Below are positions 1-5,254 of a DNA stretch of 5,254 nt, in pieces; within the stretch, counting starts at the first letter, position 1; every line of letters starts with the position of its first letter. The translations under genes and the position numbers were made by a program. Source of the stretch: Chryseobacterium gleum (GTDB lineage: Bacteria > Bacteroidota > Bacteroidia > Flavobacteriales_D > Sanyastnellaceae); NCBI GenBank assembly GCA_945878835.1, contig CAMCUG010000119.1:1-5254 (forward strand). Reading direction: 5' to 3'. The notes beneath the pieces were generated by a model, which had not been told where the DNA came from, made no database searches, and was given only the letters and a program-made list of their open reading frames with translations.

Positions 1-1094
1 TTGAAATAGAAATGAAGTATGTCTTCTGCCGACTTTCCTTTTTTCGCCATGTTCATAGCTCCTTCTTGACAAAGCCCAACACCATGTCCGAAGCCTCTTC
101 CGTGAAGAATAATTTCGTTGTCTAATTCTTCAATGTGAAAATAAGCCGATTTTAATTTTAAGTCGGTACGCATGTCTTTCGTAGAAAGTGAGGTGTTGTT
201 TTGCAAGTAAAAAAGCGGACGTTTATTTGCGAGGCAATTCATGCTTCCAGCAATGCATGCATCGCTGTCGCTAATTGAAATATTTTTAGTGATCAAGTAC
301 TTTTTCCAATCATTCGAGGGTATTCGTTTTTCCCAGGTGCTGTTTGGCATTCCCATGCAGTAGGGGTCTTTCTTTCCAATGCAATAAGAAAGGTTCGATT
401 TCCAAACGTCTTGCGCGCTGCAGGTTTGTCCACCGCAATTGCTATGAAAAAACGCCGTGATTAACTGAGCAGCGCTGTCAATAATAACTAAATTTTCTGT
501 GGCTTTTACTGCGGAAAAAATATCGATGTCTTTTTTCGAAATACCATGATATACCTGACAATGCGTTCCGTCGCAAACATCGTATCCAACGTGGCGTTCG
601 TGATTACGAAGTGCGTAGGTACGACTAAGAATGGCTTGCACTTTATAGTACTCTAATGGTTTATTTGCACCACCTTCTGCCTCAACAACACCAGCGACAT
701 ACTCTTCCAATGGAAGTGAATTTATTATCTGAATTTTTTGATCGTTGGGTTGAAGGGAAAACTCGCCTTCGTATTTGAAAATAAAGGTTTTTGAGTTTTG
801 CATCAAAGCGAAAAGCGCATCGTTTTTCAACGAAGAAAAACTCGCTTTCGAGGTTTGAATAGTTTTGTAAGGATCCGTTTTTACTTGAATATTTTTTCCA
901 TTCAACATAAACACAACGGTATGCTTGCTGGGTATATGAAGATTAATGGTGTCGCACTGAATTTGAAAACTGTCGGTACACTGCACATAAAGGTAAGTCC
1001 ACTGTTTTTGTGAAAGCAATTCCAGTCGTACTTCTTGGGCGAAAGACTGCATGCAAAAAACCATTGCGCAACAAAATAGAATACTTCTTTTCAC
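1..1094 (-). CDS. SpoIID/LytB-domain secreted protein, probable peptidoglycan lytic transglycosylase (3' end cut by window edge)
   Basis: The reading frame stays open from a GTG at 1094 to the left edge, giving 364 codons; a few dozen residues at most are probably missing, because the family's closing motif is already present. Residues 1-19 form a signal peptide (KR, hydrophobic stretch, likely cleavage after SFA), so the protein acts in the periplasm. The SpoIID domain begins near residue 121: LEEYVAGVVEAE at 129-140 carries the likely catalytic Glu140, followed by QAILSRTYAL (153-162), FHSNCGGQT (216-224) and GRGFGHGVGLCQEGA (332-346). His168, Cys174, His178 and Cys179 resemble the zinc-binding cluster I recall from Clostridioides difficile SpoIID. 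In spore formers SpoIID cleaves peptide-free glycan strands; here a role in wall remodelling is inferred. GTG is preferred because the next in-frame ATG codons (residues 11 and 15) would destroy the signal peptide. It lies 25 bp after lpxB, same strand. The mature part has 11 cysteines, which is unusual. Confidence 0.88.
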   Translation of the reverse strand, partial: MKRSILFCCAMVFCMQSFAQEVRLELLSQKQWTYLYVQCTDSFQIQCDTINLHIPSKHTVVFMLNGKNIQVKTDPYKTIQTSKASFSSLKNDALFALMQNSKTFIFKYEGEFSLQPNDQKIQIINSLPLEEYVAGVVEAEGGANKPLEYYKVQAILSRTYALRNHERHVGYDVCDGTHCQVYHGISKKDIDIFSAVKATENLVIIDSAAQLITAFFHSNCGGQTCSAQDVWKSNLSYCIGKKDPYCMGMPNSTWEKRIPSNDWKKYLITKNISISDSDACIAGSMNCLANKRPLFYLQNNTSLSTKDMRTDLKLKSAYFHIEELDNEIILHGRGFGHGVGLCQEGAMNMAKKGKSAEDILHFYF

Positions 1095-1119
1095 GTGGAT
1101 AAAACTACGCTCTGATAAT

Positions 1120-2259
1120 TTACGCTTGTGATCGACCTTGAATATTTTTCAACAGCAACGACGCCGTTAATTCCGAAGCTCCGCCATTGCCCAAAGACTC
1201 TTTCAATTCAGCATAAGAAGCTAAAACAGCTTCGCGTTTGCTTCCACCAACGATAATTGCACGTAATTCTTCTTCCGCTTGCGCGACATTCCATTCGTCT
1301 TGAATAAGCTCGCGAACGGCTTCGCGATTCAATAATAAATTCACCAACGAGATGAATTTTATTTTGACTAAGCGTTTCGCAATTGCATAAGAAACTGCAT
1401 TCGCTTTGTAGCAAACAACCTGCGGAGTGCCTAGTAATGCCGTTTCTAACGTGGCTGTTCCGCTTGTAACCAAGGCCGATTCGCTGGCTTCCAGTAAGTC
1501 GTAAGTGACATTGTAGAACAAACTCACTTTGTGCTTGCCAATGATTTCTTTATAAATATTTTCCGGAAGGGAAGGAGCTCCCGCGATAATAAACTGATGC
1601 TCAGGAAATTTGTATTTCATTTCCAACATCAAATTCAACATGCGCGTAACTTCTTGCTTGCGGCTTCCTGGAAGCAGGGCAATAATTGGTCGTTCATCTA
1701 AAAAATATTTCTTTCGAAATTCTTCCGGAGAAACACGCTTGCGTTTGTTCATTTCATCGAGAAGTGGATGACCCACAAACTGAACATCCATTCCTTTTCT
1801 CGCATAAAAATCTTTTTCGAAGGGAAGTACTGCGTAGAGTTCTGTAACATCACGCTTAATCTTGTTTACGCGATTTTCTTTCCAAGCCCAAATTTGCGGA
1901 GCAATGTAATAGTAAACCGGAATACCCTGCTCCTTGGCCCATGCAGCAATGCGTAAGTTGAAACCAGGGTAGTCAATTAAGATCAAGGCATCTGGTCGCT
2001 CGCTTAAAATTTCATCTTTGCAACGTTGAATGTTTTTGAAAATGGTGCGAATATTCTTCAGCACTTCCCAAAATCCCATGAACGCTAAATCTTTGAAGTG
2101 TGTTGAAATTTTCACACCTTCCCGTTGCATTAAATCTCCGCCCCAACCTACGAGTTGAAGAGTAGGATCCTGCATCAACAAGGCCATGGCCAAATTACTT
2201 GCGTGCAAATCGCCAGATGCTTCTCCTGCGATGAAGAAGAATTTTTTTCCTTCTAGCAT
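1120..2259 (-). CDS. lpxB: Lipid-A-disaccharide synthase LpxB
   Basis: This 379-residue protein has the full family length and belongs to glycosyltransferase family 19. It joins UDP-2,3-diacylglucosamine to lipid X (2,3-diacylglucosamine 1-phosphate), giving the tetra-acylated lipid A disaccharide 1-phosphate and UDP, at the cytoplasmic face of the inner membrane. Seen in the sequence: the N-terminal FFIAGEASGDLHAS (7-21), LIDYPGFN (94-101) with Asp96 in the place of the essential E. coli Asp98, IAPQIWAWKENR (119-130), VGHPLLDE (162-169), LLPGSRKQEV (195-204) with Arg200 matching the E. coli Arg201, and the UDP-sugar segment TSGTATLETALLGTP (265-279). The stretch around ISLVNLLL (303-310) through ELIQ (317-320) is the usual C-terminal family block. 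The start codon overlaps the stop of the upstream membrane-protein gene by one base (TAATG), so translation is probably coupled. No Shine-Dalgarno sequence is visible. Confidence 0.97.
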   Translation of the reverse strand: MLEGKKFFFIAGEASGDLHASNLAMALLMQDPTLQLVGWGGDLMQREGVKISTHFKDLAFMGFWEVLKNIRTIFKNIQRCKDEILSERPDALILIDYPGFNLRIAAWAKEQGIPVYYYIAPQIWAWKENRVNKIKRDVTELYAVLPFEKDFYARKGMDVQFVGHPLLDEMNKRKRVSPEEFRKKYFLDERPIIALLPGSRKQEVTRMLNLMLEMKYKFPEHQFIIAGAPSLPENIYKEIIGKHKVSLFYNVTYDLLEASESALVTSGTATLETALLGTPQVVCYKANAVSYAIAKRLVKIKFISLVNLLLNREAVRELIQDEWNVAQAEEELRAIIVGGSKREAVLASYAELKESLGNGGASELTASLLLKNIQGRSQA

Positions 2260-2567
2260 TAGTATAAATAAATCGCAATAGGAACACTTACGATGACAAC
2301 AGCGAGAAGTCCCTTGCAGAAGTTATAATATTCTTGACGTATCATAACGAAGAACAAGATCACGTCGAACAAGATGCTTACCGTTACAAGTTTGTCATGG
2401 AAAATATCGCTTCCTTGAACCAAAGTTTGGAAGAATCTGCTGAATGTCTGTCCGTTTAATTGTGCAATTAAAAATCCGAATACCACAAATCCTAAAGCTG
2501 CCCCTAGAATTCCTGCCGCAAGGCCATACGCGAACGTGTCAAGCTTTCCTTTTTTTACAGTGGCCAT
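2259..2567 (-). CDS. Small three-helix inner-membrane protein of unknown function
   Basis: I do not recognise a named family for this 102-residue protein. Three hydrophobic segments are clear: about residues 12-35, 58-77 and 84-101, the last running to the C-terminus. A basic N-terminus (KKGK at 5-8) suggests that end is cytoplasmic. The first helix is rich in small residues (Gly15, Gly19, Gly22, Gly26, Gly31), a spacing that often supports tight helix packing. The loop between helices 1 and 2 (about 36-57) is polar and aromatic, with FSRFFQ at 42-47. The gene is certainly transcribed with its neighbours: its ATG lies 13 bp inside the end of surE, and its TAA shares a base with the lpxB ATG. 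That position suggests a membrane or lipid A related role, but this is inference from context only. Confidence 0.85.
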   Translation of the reverse strand: MATVKKGKLDTFAYGLAAGILGAALGFVVFGFLIAQLNGQTFSRFFQTLVQGSDIFHDKLVTVSILFDVILFFVMIRQEYYNFCKGLLAVVIVSVPIAIYLY

Positions 2568-3328
2568 TGTTGCAAATGTTTAAGCGTGTGATAAGCGGTT
2601 AAGTCATACTGAACGGGCACTGCCGAAACGTACATGTTCGCCAACGCATATTCATCGGTGTCTTCGCCCTTGTCGTGATTGTGGAAGGTTCCCGTTAACC
2701 AGAAATAATCTTTTCCTCCAGGATCTTGGCGGTGTTCGAACCAGTCGTCCCAGAAGGCTTCGGCCTGACGACCAAAACGAATGCCCTTAATTTCTTCAAC
2801 ACTTCCTTTCGGAATGTTAACATTCAAACAGAAATTTTCTGGAAGTTTGTCGTCATTCAAAACATTACGAACGATAATTTCAGCATAATGCATAGATGCG
2901 CTGAAGTCGGCGTCTGGTGCGTAGTCTTGAAGAGAGAATCCAAGAGAAGTAATTCCTTCCATAGCTCCTTCCAATGCAGCTGACATGGTTCCGCTGTATA
3001 AAACGTTCGTTGCGGAATTGCTTCCATGATTCACACCACTTAAAATAAGTGTCGGTTTCTTTTTAATGATTTGAGAGATTCCAAACTTCACGCAATCGGC
3101 TGGAGTGCCCGTGCATGAGTAAGCCTGAACCCCTTCACCAAAGATGTTTTGTTCTTGCGCGCGAATGATACCGTTAATGGTAACAGCGTGACCCATTCCG
3201 CTCTGCGGTTTGTCGGGTGCTACCACCACCACCTGTCCGAATTTCTTTGCAACTTCCACCAATGAACGAATGCCTTTGGCCGTAATGCCATCATCGTTCA
3301 CAACTAAAATCGTACGTTCTGAATCCAT
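2555..3328 (-). CDS. surE: 5'/3'-nucleotidase SurE
   Basis: This 257-residue protein is a metal-dependent nucleoside-monophosphate phosphatase, cytoplasmic, that releases phosphate from 5'- and 3'-nucleotides; the family is linked to stationary-phase survival in E. coli. Diagnostic motifs are all present: VVNDDGITAKGI (9-20) with the metal-binding pair Asp12-Asp13, APDKPQSGMGHAVT (37-50) with the metal ligand Ser43, GTPADCVKFG (74-83), and LSGVNHGSN (96-104) with Asn100 as the fourth ligand. YSGTMSAALEGA (111-122) and LNVNIPKG (168-175) follow as usual. Length is normal. The MDSERTILVVNDDG start leaves only a few residues before the first strand, as expected, so no later start is possible. 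It is the first gene of the leftward block and its 3' end overlaps the next gene by 13 bp. A -7-like box sits only 4 bp before the ATG. Confidence 0.97.
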   Translation of the reverse strand: MDSERTILVVNDDGITAKGIRSLVEVAKKFGQVVVVAPDKPQSGMGHAVTINGIIRAQEQNIFGEGVQAYSCTGTPADCVKFGISQIIKKKPTLILSGVNHGSNSATNVLYSGTMSAALEGAMEGITSLGFSLQDYAPDADFSASMHYAEIIVRNVLNDDKLPENFCLNVNIPKGSVEEIKGIRFGRQAEAFWDDWFEHRQDPGGKDYFWLTGTFHNHDKGEDTDEYALANMYVSAVPVQYDLTAYHTLKHLQQWPL

Positions 3329-3332
3329 ACTG

Positions 3333-3340
3333 CAAACATA
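3333..3340 (-). promoter_or_regulatory. Candidate Bacteroidota -7 box (TATGTTTG) for the surE-lpxB block
   Basis: On the minus strand the eight bases read TATGTTTG, an exact match to the TAnnTTTG element recognised by the Bacteroidota primary sigma factor. Only 4 bp separate it from the surE ATG, so a transcript started from it would have almost no leader. No TTG (-33 element) is present at the expected distance of about 19-24 bp upstream, which weakens the call. Part of the evidence is that this is the only exact match in the divergent intergenic region. Confidence 0.35.
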
Positions 3341-3373
3341 AGCTTGAAAAGTAGCATCACTTGCCTCAGGTTC

Positions 3374-3389
3374 ATGAATATTTCTTCAT
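3374..3389. repeat. Short inverted repeat ATGAA-N6-TTCAT in the divergent intergenic region
   Basis: Five-base arms (3374-3378 and 3385-3389) flank six bases, and the left arm is also part of the 8-bp palindrome TTCATGAA (3371-3378). It lies 23 bp before the paaJ ATG and overlaps a one-mismatch -7 box (CATCTTTG, 3387-3394), a place where an operator would act. The arms are short and the region is AT-rich, so chance is a serious alternative. Confidence 0.25.
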
Positions 3390-3412
3390 CTTTGCTCAAG
3401 ATTTATAAACAT

Positions 3413-4609
3413 ATGAATGCATTCGTAGTAGGTGGTGTTCGCACTGCAATTGGTAGTTTTGGCGGAACGCTTGGTCCGCTAAGAGCCGATGATTTAGCAG
3501 CAGTTGCTTTGTCTGAACTCATGAAGAAATTTCCTAACCTCGATCCCGCTGTTATTTCAGATGTGTTCATGGGGTGCGCCAATCAGGCCGGAGAAGACAA
3601 TCGCAACATAGCGCGCATGGCTGTGTTGTTGGCCGGACTTCCGCACACCGTTCCCGCAGAAACCTTGAATCGCTTGTGTGCTTCTGGAATGAGTGCGGTT
3701 GCTACCGCAGCGCGCGCAGCTCATGCGAATGAGGGAGATGTGTTTATAGCAGGTGGAGTAGAGCACATGACTCGCGGACCGTGGGTGATTTCGAAGACTA
3801 GCTCGGCTTTCGGAAGAGATGCGCAGATGTTTGATTCTTCTTTCGGATGGCGTTTTGTGAATCCGAAAATGAAGGAAATGTATGGTGCAGATGCTATGGG
3901 TGAAACAGCAGAGAACTTAGCTGAGATGTTCAATATTTCTCGTGACGATCAGGACGCTTTCGCGCTTTGGTCTCAGCAAAAAGCAGCAGCTTCCATTGAT
4001 TTGTTGAAGGAAGAAATTGTGAATGTTTCCATTCCAACTAAAAAAGGAGATGCAATTATTTTCAATACAGATGAATTCGCGAAAGCAGGAACTACCTTGG
4101 AAGGACTTGCGAAATTGCGCGCTTCATTCAGAAACGGTGGAACTGTTACCGCAGGAAATGCATCTGGATTAAACGACGGTGCTGCGGCATTGTTGATGGC
4201 GAGTGAAAATGGTTTACAAACGCATGGACTTACGCCGTTGACGCGCGTGGTTTCTTCTGCCGTAAGCGGAGTAGAGCCACGCATCATGGGCATTGGTCCG
4301 GTTGAAGCATCGAAGTTGGCGTTGAAGCGTGCGGGATTGACGCTCGATCAAATGGATATTTTAGAATTGAATGAAGCCTTCGCGGCGCAGGTTTTGACTT
4401 GCACACGTCAGCTTGGATTGGAAGACAACGACGCGCGCATCAATCCGCAAGGAGGCGCCATTGCGTTGGGACATCCACTTGGAATGAGCGGAACACGTTT
4501 GGTTCAAACCGCTTCTATGCAGTTGGTTCGTTCAAACAAGAAATACGCGTTGTGCACCATGTGTATTGGCGTAGGGCAGGGGTATGCAGTGGTTTTAGAA
4601 CGTGTATAA
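3413..4609 (+). CDS. paaJ: 3-oxoadipyl-CoA thiolase (PaaJ/PcaF type)
   Basis: This 398-residue cytoplasmic thiolase cleaves 3-oxoadipyl-CoA with CoA into succinyl-CoA and acetyl-CoA, the last step of phenylacetate breakdown; PaaJ also acts on 3-oxo-5,6-dehydrosuberyl-CoA. Catalytic residues are complete: nucleophile Cys89 in NRLCASGM (86-93), NEAFAAQ (320-326), His354 in GGAIALGHPLGMSG (347-360), and Cys384 in TMCIGVGQG (382-390). The choice over plain acetyl-CoA acetyltransferase rests on AQMFDSSFGWRFVNP (137-151), VEPRIMGIGP (287-296) and the DNDARINPQGG stretch (338-348), which are typical of PaaJ/PcaF. PcaF (protocatechuate branch) remains possible; the paaY neighbour favours PaaJ. The start at 3413 (MNAFVVGGVRTAIG) matches the family. 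In-frame ATGs at 3344 and 3374 would add 23 or 13 residues with no family counterpart. Divergent from surE; its stop is 1 bp before the paaY ATG. Confidence 0.92.
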   Translation: MNAFVVGGVRTAIGSFGGTLGPLRADDLAAVALSELMKKFPNLDPAVISDVFMGCANQAGEDNRNIARMAVLLAGLPHTVPAETLNRLCASGMSAVATAARAAHANEGDVFIAGGVEHMTRGPWVISKTSSAFGRDAQMFDSSFGWRFVNPKMKEMYGADAMGETAENLAEMFNISRDDQDAFALWSQQKAAASIDLLKEEIVNVSIPTKKGDAIIFNTDEFAKAGTTLEGLAKLRASFRNGGTVTAGNASGLNDGAAALLMASENGLQTHGLTPLTRVVSSAVSGVEPRIMGIGPVEASKLALKRAGLTLDQMDILELNEAFAAQVLTCTRQLGLEDNDARINPQGGAIALGHPLGMSGTRLVQTASMQLVRSNKKYALCTMCIGVGQGYAVVLERV

Positions 4610-4610
4610 C

Positions 4611-5213
4611 ATGGCGAATATTTTCGAATTCAACGGATACATTCCAGTCATTCACGAGTCGGCGTTCATTCATCCGAATGCAACCGTAACGGGAAATGTG
4701 ATCATTGGAAAGAACGTTTACATTGGTCCGGGTGCCGCTATCCGCGGCGACTGGGGACAGATCATTATTTCAGACGGATGTAACGTACAAGAGAATTGCA
4801 CCATTCATATGTTTCCTGGAACTACTGTTGTCTTGGGTGAAAACGCGCACATTGGTCACGGAGCTATTGTACACGGCGCGCAGATTGGCGCGAATACGTT
4901 GGTTGGAATGAATGCGGTGTTAATGGACGATGTAATTGTGGAAGAGGAATGCATCATTGGCGCGTTGTGTTTTGTGCCTGCGAAAACGGTTGTGGAGAGA
5001 AGAAGTGTTATGGTTGGAAATCCGGCTAAGAAGGTGAAAGAGGTGAGCGATCAGATGCTCGAATGGAAGACGGAAGGAACGGGATGGTATCAGCGTTTAC
5101 CGGAAGAATGTCGCAATACCTTGCGCGCTGTTGAACCGCTTCGAGAAATTCCAGCGAACCGGAAGGTTCAAAATACCAAGGGCTATAATGCTTGGCACGA
5201 GCGGAAGTCATGA
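4611..5213 (+). CDS. paaY: Phenylacetic acid degradation protein PaaY (hexapeptide-repeat, gamma-carbonic-anhydrase fold; CoA thioesterase)
   Basis: This 200-residue protein forms a left-handed beta helix of hexapeptide repeats (about residues 20-140) and would be a trimer with metal sites between subunits. Probable zinc ligands are His66, His83 and His88 (NCTIH; IGHGAIVHG), with the family's Arg45, Asp47 (RGD) and Gln60 also present. The C-terminal helical part, with LEWKTEGTGWYQ (150-161) and the TLRAVEPLRE stretch (170-179), closely follows E. coli PaaY rather than the shorter YrdA-type proteins. PaaY is known as a thioesterase that removes dead-end ring-CoA products (such as 2-hydroxycyclohepta-1,4,6-triene-1-formyl-CoA) and so protects the CoA pool. 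The ATG at 4611 fits the family N-terminus; an in-frame GTG at 4602 would overlap paaJ and add three residues. Gap to paaJ is 1 bp, and the stop overlaps the next ATG (ATGA). Confidence 0.9.
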   Translation: MANIFEFNGYIPVIHESAFIHPNATVTGNVIIGKNVYIGPGAAIRGDWGQIIISDGCNVQENCTIHMFPGTTVVLGENAHIGHGAIVHGAQIGANTLVGMNAVLMDDVIVEEECIIGALCFVPAKTVVERRSVMVGNPAKKVKEVSDQMLEWKTEGTGWYQRLPEECRNTLRAVEPLREIPANRKVQNTKGYNAWHERKS

Positions 5214-5254
5214 GTTTTCAGTTCAAGCAATTTTCTGTGTCTCATGAATTTTCT
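5210..5254 (+). CDS. N-terminus of a probable tRNA1(Val) (adenine(37)-N6)-methyltransferase, cut by the window edge
   Basis: Only 15 codons are visible, reading MSFQFKQFSVSHEFS. The start overlaps the paaY stop as ATGA, and the frame stays open to the right edge. The FxFKQFxV opening is what I recall for Bacteroidota TrmN6 (YfiC) proteins, in which a KVGTDG-like S-adenosylmethionine motif follows a few residues later. That part lies outside the window, so the identity rests on a very short match. If right, the enzyme methylates N6 of A37 in tRNA1(Val), a housekeeping task unrelated to phenylacetate breakdown. The presence of a coding region is likelier than the exact product. Confidence 0.45.
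   Translation, partial: MSFQFKQFSVSHEFS

Noticed and set aside
798..1013. A 71-codon plus-strand open frame
   Set aside because: It lies antisense within the SpoIID-like gene, whose motifs and signal peptide are convincing; the plus-strand product has no recognisable feature.
1095..1119. Possible terminator or promoter between lpxB and the SpoIID-like gene
   Set aside because: Only 25 bp, with no stem-loop, no T-run and no TAnnTTTG element on the minus strand; read-through from lpxB is the simpler view.
3344..3412. N-terminal extension of the thiolase from the ATG at 3344
   Set aside because: The added 23 residues have no counterpart in the thiolase family and would use most of the intergenic region; 3413 fits exactly.
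3415..3424. Perfect 10-bp palindrome GAATGCATTC at the paaJ start
   Set aside because: It is within the coding sequence for the conserved start of the thiolase and is short enough to be chance.
3557..4293. Several minus-strand open frames of 69-106 codons
   Set aside because: They are antisense shadows of paaJ, which has every thiolase motif; none has a plausible protein character.
4602..4610. GTG start for paaY overlapping the paaJ stop
   Set aside because: It is possible, but the ATG at 4611 gives the usual PaaY N-terminus; the extra three residues add nothing.
4399..4689. A 96-codon plus-strand open frame spanning the paaJ-paaY junction
   Set aside because: It is out of frame with both well-supported genes and its translation looks like frame-shifted thiolase sequence.
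1..5254. RNA genes, CRISPR arrays, insertion sequences or phage genes
   Set aside because: No repeat-spacer pattern, tRNA-like cloverleaf, transposase motif or terminal repeat was seen, and coding sequence fills nearly all of the window.

Overview
The window looks like a chromosomal segment of a Gram-negative member of the Bacteroidota. Four things point there: a lipid A gene (lpxB) of the Bacteroidota type, start codons without Shine-Dalgarno sequences (upstream stretches are AT-rich), a perfect TAnnTTTG (-7 type) box ahead of surE, and the visible N-terminus of a Bacteroidota-like TrmN6 methyltransferase at the right edge. The phylum call is an inference from these signs; no rRNA or other marker gene is present.

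Layout. The left 3.3 kb is a tightly packed leftward block, read from right to left: surE (nucleotidase), a 102-residue three-helix membrane protein of unknown function, lpxB (lipid A disaccharide synthase), then a secreted SpoIID/LytB-family protein that runs off the left edge. surE overlaps the membrane-protein gene by 13 bp. That gene's stop overlaps the lpxB start as TAATG. The spoIID-like gene starts 25 bp after the lpxB stop. The block is probably one operon, mixing a nucleotide phosphatase with outer-membrane and cell-wall functions.

An 84-bp divergent intergenic region (3329-3412) separates this from a rightward block: a thiolase with the sequence signature of PaaJ/PcaF (3-oxoadipyl-CoA thiolase), a hexapeptide-repeat protein recognisable as PaaY, and the first 15 codons of a gene that resembles trmN6 (tRNA1(Val) A37 N6-methyltransferase). 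Spacing is 1 bp between paaJ and paaY, and paaY overlaps the next start as ATGA. The first two genes belong to phenylacetate/aromatic-CoA catabolism (final thiolysis, and thioesterase housekeeping). No ring-epoxidase (paaABCDE) or other paa genes lie in the window.

No RNA gene, insertion sequence, CRISPR array or convincing terminator was seen. No stretch over 300 bases lacks a gene. The region is mostly conserved metabolism; I do not see a clear new defence or mobile system. The points most worth following are the unknown membrane protein locked between surE and lpxB, the cysteine-paired SpoIID-like protein, and the small paaJ-paaY unit coupled to a tRNA-modification gene.
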